DNA from: JBAZOJ01 sp041648755 | GTDB lineage: Bacteria; Planctomycetota; B143-G9 | Reading direction: 5' to 3' | DNA: 12,935 bases | Assembly (NCBI GenBank): GCA_041648755.1 | Contig: JBAZOJ010000083.1 | Coordinates: 1-12,935 of the forward strand | Shown: positions 7,315 through 12,935 of the stretch, one piece after another | Layout of the letters: each line of letters begins with the position of its first letter | How positions within the stretch are numbered: the first letter of the stretch is position 1 | Position numbers and translations under genes: made by a program | The notes under the pieces: model-generated | Database searches by the model: none | Seen by the model: only the letters and a program-made list of their open reading frames with translations | Told to the model about the DNA's origin: nothing

Positions 7315-8415
7315 ATGCCGGTACCATATCTGGACCTCAAGACTCAGCACCGGGCGATGATGGACGAAATTCTTACCGACGTGAAAACCATACTGTCGGA
7401 CGCCTGGTTCGTGGGCGGCCCGTTCATAGAAGGTTTTGAGGCCGAGTTCGCCCGCCGGTGCGGCACGAAGTTCGCGGTCGCCGTCAACTCCGGCACCGCG
7501 GCGTGCAGGTACGCTTACTACGCCTGCGACTTCGAGCCCGGCGACGAGATCATCACGGTCCCCAACACGTTCTTTGCGACCTGCGAGGCCGCGCACATGT
7601 GGTGCGGCGGCGTGAGGTTCATCGACATCGATCCGGAGACCTACAACATGGATCCGGCCGGGATCGAATCCGCAATCAACGATGACACCCGCCTTATCGT
7701 GCCGGTTCACCTGTACGGACTTCCCTGCGACATGGATCCCATTCTGGAGATCGCAAACCGTCGGGAGATCGCCGTGGTGGAAGACGCCTGCCAGTCGCAT
7801 TTTGCCTCCTACAAGGGCAGGCCGGTCGGGTCCATGGGCATGGCCTCCACCTTCTCGTTCTATCCCAGCAAGAACCTTGGCGCTTGCGGTGATGCTGGCG
7901 CGGTAGTCACTTCCGATCCGGAAATCGCCGATGGCCTTCGCATGATGCGCGACCACGGCCAGAAGGGGCGCTACAACCACATAATGGTTGGCGACAACGG
8001 CAGAATGTCGGCAATCCAGGCTTCCATTCTCATCCGCAAGATGCAGCGCATCGACGGCTGGACCGAGGCGAGAATCCGGGTTGCGTCATCGTACAAGGAG
8101 CGCCTGGCCGACATAGGCGGCCTCAAGTGGCAGAAGGTGCCCGACGACCGCAACCACGTGTACTACATGTTCGTGATTACCCATCCCGAGCGCGAGAAAA
8201 TCGCCGAGGAGTTCGACCGCTGCGGCATTGGCTATGGCTTCCGCGGGGTGAAGCCGCTTCACCTGCAGGAGTTGTACGCCGACATATACGCGCCGGGCGA
8301 TTTCCCCCACGCCGAGCGCTTCGCCGCGACTATGCTTGCGCTGCCGATCTTCCCGGAAATGACCGAGCAGCAGATCGAAGAAGTCTGCGGGGCAGTCAAG
8401 CGGGCCGTAGGATAG
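7315..8415 (+). CDS. DegT/DnrJ/EryC1/StrS-family PLP-dependent sugar aminotransferase
   Basis: 366 residues, full length for the family. Visible features: NSGTAA (58-63), contacting the cofactor phosphate; VPNTFFAT (82-89); VHLYGLPCDM (131-140); VEDACQSH (155-162), whose D157 should pair with the pyridine nitrogen; SFYPSKNLGACGDAGAV (181-197), with K186 as the lysine that binds PLP; and GDNGRMSAIQASIL (226-239), the substrate-region signature. The family transfers an amino group, usually from glutamate, to C3 or C4 of a nucleotide keto-sugar in the cytoplasm, supplying amino sugars for O-antigen, capsule or protein glycosylation. AAGGAG overlaps the stop region of the dehydrogenase gene, 8 bases before the ATG, so the two are co-transcribed. 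Pairs like this (WbpB/WbpE) often come with an acetyltransferase; none is present here. Confidence 0.97.
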   Translation: MPVPYLDLKTQHRAMMDEILTDVKTILSDAWFVGGPFIEGFEAEFARRCGTKFAVAVNSGTAACRYAYYACDFEPGDEIITVPNTFFATCEAAHMWCGGVRFIDIDPETYNMDPAGIESAINDDTRLIVPVHLYGLPCDMDPILEIANRREIAVVEDACQSHFASYKGRPVGSMGMASTFSFYPSKNLGACGDAGAVVTSDPEIADGLRMMRDHGQKGRYNHIMVGDNGRMSAIQASILIRKMQRIDGWTEARIRVASSYKERLADIGGLKWQKVPDDRNHVYYMFVITHPEREKIAEEFDRCGIGYGFRGVKPLHLQELYADIYAPGDFPHAERFAATMLALPIFPEMTEQQIEEVCGAVKRAVG

Positions 8416-8439
8416 GCGCTAAATCCTCCAGTGAAATCA

Positions 8440-8473
8440 CAAAGGGGCCGGCTTACGCTGGCCCCTTTGTTTT
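8440..8473 (+). terminator. Intrinsic terminator after the sugar gene pair
   Basis: A 13-pair stem (8440-8452 with 8457-8469) has ten perfect outer pairs, CAAAGGGGCC with GGCCCCTTTG, then one G-U and two G-C pairs closing a 4-base TTAC loop. TTTT follows at 8470-8473. It lies 25 bases after the aminotransferase stop. The base of the stem is A/T-rich, so it could partly work for the converging minus-strand gene too, but no good U-run follows on that side. Confidence 0.9.
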
Positions 8474-8503
8474 GAGAGGAGGAGACGTATGAGAAGGAGA
8501 GTC

Positions 8504-8737
8504 CTAACTCTCTACGTATTCACAGCTTCCACCGAAACCCCCGGATGAGCAGGGGCAGCCCCCGAAGCTTTCTCCGGGCACCGTATCGTTACGCATGTCA
8601 TTGTCATCCGCGTCGCAGCCGCAGCAGTTTCCGCAGCCATAGTCTTCGATATCCGCGAATTCGGGCTCGCGGTCTTCGGGTTCGGGCGGAGTTTCGGCCG
8701 GTCTATCAACAGGTAGTTTCATTTCTTTTTCGTCCAT
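8504..8737 (-). CDS. Small acidic cysteine-rich protein, unknown function
   Basis: 77 residues from the ATG at 8737-8735. GGAGG sits 6 bases upstream, favouring this start over a longer in-frame reading to 8956 that crosses the apparent promoter. The first half is acidic and proline-rich with no signal peptide or membrane segment. The second half holds seven cysteines: C35, C38, C39 and C41 in YGCGNCCGCD, then C61 and C63 in GGCPCSSGG, and C72 near the end, among many glycines. This C-x2-C-C-x-C plus C-x-C spacing could bind metal or form disulfides. I recognise no family. A small metal-binding protein or a precursor peptide with an acidic leader and Cys/Gly-rich core are both conceivable; no maturation enzyme is visible nearby. 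It is monocistronic, converging on the sugar genes. That it is a real gene is likely but not certain. Confidence 0.65.
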   Translation of the reverse strand: MDEKEMKLPVDRPAETPPEPEDREPEFADIEDYGCGNCCGCDADDNDMRNDTVPGESFGGCPCSSGGFGGSCEYVES

Positions 8738-8790
8738 AGCAGCCTCCGTTCGTTGGGAGCGGTCCCGCTTATTGCTTCTCATTCCTAATA

Positions 8791-8796
8791 AGTATA
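8791..8796 (-). promoter_or_regulatory. Candidate -10 box for the cysteine-rich gene
   Basis: TATACT on the minus strand (8796-8791) lies 54 bases before the ATG at 8737, a reasonable leader length. No good -35 is visible at the usual distance; only a T/C-rich stretch (CTTTTCCCC) is present. The call is weak and rests on one hexamer and its position. Confidence 0.3.
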
Positions 8797-8875
8797 CCAT
8801 GGATTTTGGGGAAAAGCTGGACACAGAATGAGAAAGAGAAGGCATAAGCAGCCGAAGAGCGGAAAGCAGCCTTTT

Positions 8876-8904
8876 ACCGCCAAGTCGCCAAGGACGCCAA
8901 GAAG
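8876..8904. repeat. Short-period repeat tract, GCCAAG units
   Basis: After TTTTACC come three imperfect units: GCCAAGTC (8879-8886), GCCAAGGAC (8887-8895) and GCCAAGAAG (8896-8904), period 8 to 9. TTTTACCGC at its left edge (8872-8880) recurs exactly at the start of the tract at 9115, suggesting the two are related elements. Similar simple phrases are scattered between genes in several environmental bacterial lineages, from general recollection; function unknown. Confidence 0.5.
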
Positions 8905-8945
8905 AGGAGAGCCATGGATTGCGAAGCCCAAGAGGGCGGACCTTG

Positions 8946-8963
8946 CCACAAAACACACGAAAG
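8946..8963. repeat. Short A/C-rich repeat tract
   Basis: CCACAAAACACACGAAAG is built of two similar halves (CACAAAA, CACACGAAA) with a period near 7 to 9. It is the shortest and weakest of the tracts and is listed because it lies between two clearer ones in the same intergenic region. Confidence 0.3.
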
Positions 8964-9114
8964 CGAGCCGGAATTCTGCGAGACCCGGAAAAGTCGCTAA
9001 AACGGGTTCGAAGGGAGCCGTTGTCAAGGAAAAGCCGCTACCCCGGCGAACGCCAATCTCCCAATTGGCAACAGACAGTTGCCGCGCGTGGCAGCGGCGA
9101 GACAACTCCGGAGT

Positions 9115-9148
9115 ATTTTACCGCAGTGGCCGCAGATGGGCGCAGAGG
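9115..9148. repeat. Short-period repeat tract, CGCAG units
   Basis: TTTTA followed by CCGCAGTGG (9121-9129), CCGCAGATG (9130-9138) and GGCGCAGAGG (9139-9148), period 9 to 10. It opens with the same TTTTACCGC as the tract at 8872. Copy number is only three and units diverge, so this is an imperfect tandem array rather than a satellite. Confidence 0.45.
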
Positions 9149-9233
9149 AAGCAGGCTCATTGCTCCCAATGGTACCTGAGTCATTTCCCCATCTGCACCC
9201 ACAGCCTCCGCTCAAAGCCTGCGGTCTATCTCC

Positions 9234-9261
9234 CTCATTCCCCAGCCCTCAGCACCCAGGA
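9234..9261. repeat. Four-unit heptamer repeat, C(T/C)CA-n3
   Basis: CTCATTC, CCCAGCC, CTCAGCA and CCCAGGA follow one another with an exact period of 7, with CTCA and CCCA alternating. The last unit runs into the palindrome CCAGGA-TT-TCCTGG (9256-9269), just upstream of the candidate promoter of the large exported-protein gene. A phase-dependent protein-binding array is possible but unsupported beyond the pattern. Confidence 0.5.
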
Positions 9262-9283
9262 TTTCCTGGTGACCTCTTTGTCC

Positions 9284-9311
9284 TTGACAGGCAACGATTG
9301 CTGGACACAAT
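9284..9311 (+). promoter_or_regulatory. Candidate sigma70-like promoter of the large exported-protein gene
   Basis: A perfect -35 TTGACA (9284-9289) is followed after 16 bases by CACAAT (9306-9311), four of six matches to TATAAT. The leader would be about 35 bases and includes the GGAGGGAGG ribosome site ahead of the ATG at 9353. A 6-base-arm palindrome (9256-9269) ends 14 bases upstream of the -35 and could be an operator. Moderate to low certainty because of the weak -10. Confidence 0.4.
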
Positions 9312-9352
9312 AGTGACTTCCGCGCTGTCCACTGAGTGGAGGGAGGCAGAAG

Positions 9353-12300
9353 ATGACCAGCAGCAGGCGCGTCTTGCTCGCTCCCGCCGTTATCCTTGCA
9401 GTTTTCCTGCTATGCCTTGTCTCAGCGTTCTCCGAAGACATCCCGCAACCGCAGCTTCCCAAGGCGCCCGCCGGGGCGACCATATACATGCGCGACTCAT
9501 TCATGCGGGAACGACCCGAAGAGGGCGAATGGAAGCAGATCAGTGGGGCATGGGAGAGCGACGACGCTGCGAAACCGGGGGTCAGCGCACATCAGTTCTC
9601 GATGCGGGGTCGTGCAGAGAAGGAAGCCCTTACGGTCATCGGCGAGCAATGGTGGCGAGACTACGCATTTGCTGCCTCGCTCCGCACGCCGCCCATGTAC
9701 ACGTCGTTCGGCCTTGTGTCCTGCTATCGCGGCCAGGACGAGAAGTGCTTCTTCGGTTTCACGGCGGCAGACGGCCTCGTCCTCGAAATGACAACCGGCG
9801 GCAGAGTCTTCAGACTCGCGTCAGCGCGCCGCTTCCCCATTCCCTACCAGTGGTACTGGTTCGCACTGGCAATCAAGGGCCGAAAGGCATGGGCGGTGCT
9901 CGACGGGAAACTCGTATTCGAGGCCGAGTTGCCGGTGGAAACGTGCGGCAGGGGAGGAATATCCGCCGTTGGCGTAATGGAGTATGGCGTAACCGTGGAC
10001 GACTGCTCCGCGACAAGCATCCAGGGCAGCGATGCCGAGGTAGGTGCAGAAGCGGGCAGGGGCTTCTCCAAGTTCTTCCGCGACGAGCGATTGATGTTGC
10101 GGCGCTTCCCCGAAGAATTCGCGACGGATCGTTTGATGCAGAAGTGGGCTTCCTGCGCCGCAGATTGGGAACTGTACAACCCCGATGGCGTTGACCCCGG
10201 CAGTATTTCACCGGAAGAAGCCCTCTACAGTTACACGATGCCGATATACAATGACTTTTCACTGTCCATCGGGACTGCCCTGGCCGGTCGTGTGCGCATT
10301 TTGCTGATGCCCAACGCAGCCGCTCCGGCGAAGCCACGCAAAGTATGGGAACTCCGGATGGACTCCGGCAACACGCTCGCCGTCTCGCTCGCGGGAACGA
10401 CGGGAGCCGCCATTGTCGAGTATCCCGCCCCGCTTCCGCGGACAGTCCGCATTCACATGGCAGGCGACGAGATTGCTGTTGACGCAGACAAGGTGCAGAC
10501 GGGCTCTGTGACGGTGCCCGGGCAGGCTGCGGTGCTCAAGGAAGGCGCCCGCATTCTCATCTGCGCGCGCGGCCTCGAAGTAGCCAAGGCCAGCGCGCTG
10601 TTCACGTACAGCGATTCGATTCTCGACGAGACCTTCTGCAATGCGCCCGCGAATTGGCTGATGGTTTACGGCAACTGGGAGGTGGGTTCCCGCTGGCTGT
10701 GTACACCAAAGTGGACGTATCTGGCATCATGGGATCGCATGAGTTCGCAACTCTACTCGAAGGCTGCGTTTGGAGGCAAGGTCTACTGCGACGTGCTGGT
10801 TTCGCCCAAAATGAACTCGCTGAGGTACCCGAACTACTATCCGCTGCGTTGGTTCACGCTTTCTTTCCCGAGGATTCCCGGCGATTTCTCGACCGGTCTG
10901 AGCGCGGTTGTCGGGTATCCCTCGCAGCAGGATATCTGCCTGTTCTACAACGGCAGGCAGGTGGCCGCGGGAAGGGCGGCGTTCGACCTCACACCGGTGA
11001 CCATTCACAATACCTGGATCCGGCTGAAGCTGAGCCGCGACCGCTCGGGAGTAGATTTCCACGTTTCGCTAATCGGAGCAATAGACTCCACGGCGACCCC
11101 CGTCCTGTCAGCGCGGGTTCCCTTCGACCCCGTTCCCAGCCCGATCGCCATCTGGAATTCACTCACCGGGATCACCGTGCCGAGAGTCCGGATAAGCGCC
11201 CAGGAGATACACAAAGGAGCCGTCGAAGTCGCGTACAAGCCGGAAGTACCCCGGCCGTGCGGTGTGGAACTCGACCTCCGTAACGAGCGTTCGGCAACGC
11301 CTCTTGCGTTTGTCGCGCCGAATTTCGATTTCTCGAAGGGCTCGGCCGGATGGACGATTCCAGCAAATCAGCCCGCGCTGACGGCCTCCTCGGTCACCGA
11401 CGACAAGGGCAGGGCTGGTGTAGAGATTTCCGGTCCCTTCTGCGGCTCCCGCCTCGTCTTCGAGTCCCCTCTCATGGCCGTTGACGTAAGACTGTGGAAG
11501 GCTCTGCGGGTGCGATTCAGGACCACAGCCGGGCTCGCGTTCTATATTCGCTCAGGCCTGAAGCCGTTCCGCTTCATCTTAAAGGGAACGCCACAGGAGC
11601 ACCCGACCGATAATGCAATCCCCATTGCGCCGAGGATGGTCTCGGTCGTGCCCGACGGCAAGTACACCGTCGCAACCATCAACCTTCGCGACCTATTCGA
11701 GGAGTGCCTTGCAGGCGCATACCAGCCAGTCGTTGATCAGCTTCTTTTCGAGCGGTTCGAGTCTCTCACCGCGGAGAACCTTGGCGTAGAGAAGCCCGAC
11801 CGCAAGTCTTTTGTAGTCATGAACGTAGAATTCCTCTCGGATTTCCCCGCAGTTGATGCCGGGCCGCCGTTGTACTCGGCATCCCTGCATCCCGCTGAGA
11901 CTGCACACCGGCTGGGGCTCACGATGAAGGAGGTTCGCCTTACTGAGAGTCAGGCCACCGCGGTCTTTCCCCCGCGCGAACTGAAGACCAACGCGTCCAG
12001 GAATGGGCCGGCCGCGCCCGTCACGCGGAAAGAAGGACTGCTCGCCATGTCATTCTCGGACAGTTCCCATTCGCTCGCCCCGGTTGGTGGTCCGGACGAA
12101 TGCGTCATCTGGCGGCAGAAGATGGAGGGCGAGTTCTGCCTGACGGCCACAAAGACCGGCTACGACGGTTTCTTAGGGGTGAAGCTGCTCCCGGAACCCG
12201 TGAGTCTGAGAGACTGCACCGCCATGTCGGTCCGGCTGCGCGGCAACACGGATCTGATGTCCCTGCTCGTCAAGATTGGCGGAGTGTGGCGCGCCCTGGC

Positions 12301-12935
12301 GCTCTCCAGCGGCGGCACGGAGATCAAACTGGCCCCCAGCGAGAAGAAGAGCCTGGGGCCTGCGACCAAGCGCACCTCCGCGCTGCTGAGGATCACCGAC
12401 GGCACGGTCACGTGGCTCCTCGCGGACTTTACTGCGCCGGAGTATGAGGCGGGCGACGCCGTTCTCGAAGACGTCTTTCTCGTCTCCAATCTCAAGACTG
12501 CCATCCCCGAGGCGACGAGCGTCTCGGTCATGAGCGTTATCTTCTACAATCCTGCAAAGCTCTGGGAGGCATACGGACGGGGCTCGGCAAGCCGCTCGGA
12601 ATTGCAGTTCATGGATCGTGGGGACTCCCTCTGCACGATCAGGGACCTTGTCTTCGAGAAGACTGTGTTCGCGTTCACGGGCAAGGCCGCAGCACGAAAG
12701 CTCCCGACGAGCGTGGCCCTGGCGCTCGCCGCGGACATGGTCGTGTTCGAATTTGGCGAGTTCGTCAATCCCGAGACAGTGGAAGTGCGGATCGGACCAT
12801 GCACCTTCTCGGGCCTCGATCTCAGGCCGGGCGACTCGCTTTCGCGGCTGTACATCCCAAGGAGCCTTGTCTACAACGACGCCGCGGGACCGGTGAATTG
12901 GAGCGTGACGCTGGATAGCGGGCAGGAGCGCCGCA
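9353..12935 (+). CDS. Very large exported multidomain beta-sandwich protein (partial, runs off right edge)
   Basis: The reading is open for 1194 codons to the window end with no stop. The ATG has GGAGG 6 bases upstream. Residues 1-25 are a signal peptide (basic MTSSRR, hydrophobic core, cleavage after VSA). Region 1 (about 44-224) resembles DUF1080/LamG-like concanavalin folds: it opens IYMRDSFMR, has GEWKQISGAWES, WWRDYAFAASLR, WYWFALAI, VLDGKLVFEAE, and closes VTVDDCSATSI. Region 2 (about 423-616) repeats the plan: ILDETFCNAPANWLMVYGNW and VGSRWLCTPKW at the start, WIRLKLSRDRSGVDF later. A region at about 655-830 (FDFSKGSAGWTI, RLWKALRVRFRTTAG, YTVATINLRDLFEE) looks like a galactose-binding/CBM-type sandwich; 890-1050 may be another. 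No catalytic motif, anchor or dockerin is seen before the edge. The likely role is glycan binding or a surface structure; a glycoside hydrolase domain could lie beyond the window. Confidence 0.8.
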   Translation, partial: MTSSRRVLLAPAVILAVFLLCLVSAFSEDIPQPQLPKAPAGATIYMRDSFMRERPEEGEWKQISGAWESDDAAKPGVSAHQFSMRGRAEKEALTVIGEQWWRDYAFAASLRTPPMYTSFGLVSCYRGQDEKCFFGFTAADGLVLEMTTGGRVFRLASARRFPIPYQWYWFALAIKGRKAWAVLDGKLVFEAELPVETCGRGGISAVGVMEYGVTVDDCSATSIQGSDAEVGAEAGRGFSKFFRDERLMLRRFPEEFATDRLMQKWASCAADWELYNPDGVDPGSISPEEALYSYTMPIYNDFSLSIGTALAGRVRILLMPNAAAPAKPRKVWELRMDSGNTLAVSLAGTTGAAIVEYPAPLPRTVRIHMAGDEIAVDADKVQTGSVTVPGQAAVLKEGARILICARGLEVAKASALFTYSDSILDETFCNAPANWLMVYGNWEVGSRWLCTPKWTYLASWDRMSSQLYSKAAFGGKVYCDVLVSPKMNSLRYPNYYPLRWFTLSFPRIPGDFSTGLSAVVGYPSQQDICLFYNGRQVAAGRAAFDLTPVTIHNTWIRLKLSRDRSGVDFHVSLIGAIDSTATPVLSARVPFDPVPSPIAIWNSLTGITVPRVRISAQEIHKGAVEVAYKPEVPRPCGVELDLRNERSATPLAFVAPNFDFSKGSAGWTIPANQPALTASSVTDDKGRAGVEISGPFCGSRLVFESPLMAVDVRLWKALRVRFRTTAGLAFYIRSGLKPFRFILKGTPQEHPTDNAIPIAPRMVSVVPDGKYTVATINLRDLFEECLAGAYQPVVDQLLFERFESLTAENLGVEKPDRKSFVVMNVEFLSDFPAVDAGPPLYSASLHPAETAHRLGLTMKEVRLTESQATAVFPPRELKTNASRNGPAAPVTRKEGLLAMSFSDSSHSLAPVGGPDECVIWRQKMEGEFCLTATKTGYDGFLGVKLLPEPVSLRDCTAMSVRLRGNTDLMSLLVKIGGVWRALALSSGGTEIKLAPSEKKSLGPATKRTSALLRITDGTVTWLLADFTAPEYEAGDAVLEDVFLVSNLKTAIPEATSVSVMSVIFYNPAKLWEAYGRGSASRSELQFMDRGDSLCTIRDLVFEKTVFAFTGKAAARKLPTSVALALAADMVVFEFGEFVNPETVEVRIGPCTFSGLDLRPGDSLSRLYIPRSLVYNDAAGPVNWSVTLDSGQERR

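Larger units (their letters stand above)
8738..9352. other. Intergenic region of about 600 bases without a convincing gene
   Basis: The region separates two divergent genes. It contains a candidate promoter at each end, four short-period repeat tracts (8876-8904, 8946-8963, 9121-9148, 9234-9261), a small hairpin (GGCAAC at 9067-9072 with GTTGCC at 9078-9083, no U-run), and a 14-base palindrome at 9256-9269. The one long plus-strand reading (8828-9313) translates the repeat tracts into basic low-complexity peptide such as TAKSPRTPRR and ATKHTK and has no ribosome site, so I do not call it a gene. No tRNA or known RNA element is seen. Confidence 0.7.

Noticed and set aside
7201..7980. Minus-strand open reading of 259 codons
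   Set aside because: Antisense shadow of the dehydrogenase and aminotransferase genes, whose motifs are unmistakable on the plus strand.
8504..8956. Longer 150-residue version of the cysteine-rich protein
   Set aside because: The extension crosses the TATACT box and the GGAGG site that fits the ATG at 8737, and its composition is unlike the rest.
9067..9083. Small hairpin as a possible terminator or RNA element
   Set aside because: Only a 6-pair stem with a 5-base loop and no U-run; common by chance at this base composition.
8828..9313. Plus-strand open reading of 161 codons in the intergenic region
   Set aside because: It has no ribosome site, and its peptide is a translation of the simple repeat tracts (TAKSPRTPRR, ATKHTK) with no recognisable fold. 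It also overlaps the candidate promoter of the large gene.
9079..10194. Plus-strand open reading of 371 codons
   Set aside because: It overlaps the exported-protein gene in another frame. The protein is rich in R, P and H with no domain, while the other frame has a signal peptide, ribosome site and coherent domains through 12935.

Overview
The window reads as about 13 kb of a GC-rich chromosome from an uncultured bacterium. Starts carry strong GGAG-type Shine-Dalgarno sites and genes are tightly packed. The cell appears diderm: one operon encodes inner-membrane and pseudopilin parts of a type II secretion / type IV pilus-like machine, and a very large exported protein lies nearby. No rRNA, tRNA, CRISPR array, transposase or integrase is visible. 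The gene content and the simple-sequence tracts between genes recall PVC-like, Hydrogenedentes-like or Sumerlaeota-like genomes, but that placement is a guess from style; no marker gene is present.

Layout. (1) 6076 down to 1, minus strand: a five-gene, translationally coupled operon. It holds a fused PilM-PilN protein (GspL-like architecture), a PilO/GspM-like protein with a long proline-rich tail, a small unrecognised single-pass membrane protein, an exported TPR protein, and a long GspK-like minor pseudopilin that runs off the left edge. (2) 6077-6321: a divergent promoter region with one sigma70-like promoter for each direction and two copies of a TTACTTGA-type element. (3) 6322-8415, plus strand: a Gfo/Idh/MocA dehydrogenase and a DegT/DnrJ/EryC1/StrS aminotransferase, a classic pair for making amino-sugar nucleotides, closed by a strong intrinsic terminator at 8440-8473. 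(4) 8504-8737, minus strand: a 77-residue acidic, cysteine-rich protein of unknown role. (5) 8738-9352: about 600 bases without a convincing gene, holding four short-period repeat tracts and a candidate promoter. (6) 9353 to the right edge, plus strand: an exported protein of at least 1194 residues with two concanavalin/LamG-like beta-sandwich regions and a carbohydrate-binding-like region, still open at the end of the window.

How the parts fit. The PilMN, PilO and GspK proteins would form the inner-membrane assembly platform and pseudopilus tip of a secretion or pilus machine. The ATPase, platform protein, secretin and major pseudopilin are not in view; they could lie to the left or elsewhere. 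The sugar pair probably feeds surface polysaccharide or glycoprotein synthesis. The giant exported protein could be a surface or secreted glycan-binding protein and conceivably a client of the machine, but nothing in the sequence links them beyond proximity. The most unusual features are the PilM-PilN fusion that keeps a PilN-type INLIPP motif, the small unknown membrane protein where PilP or GspC would be expected, and proline-rich tails on two adjacent membrane proteins.
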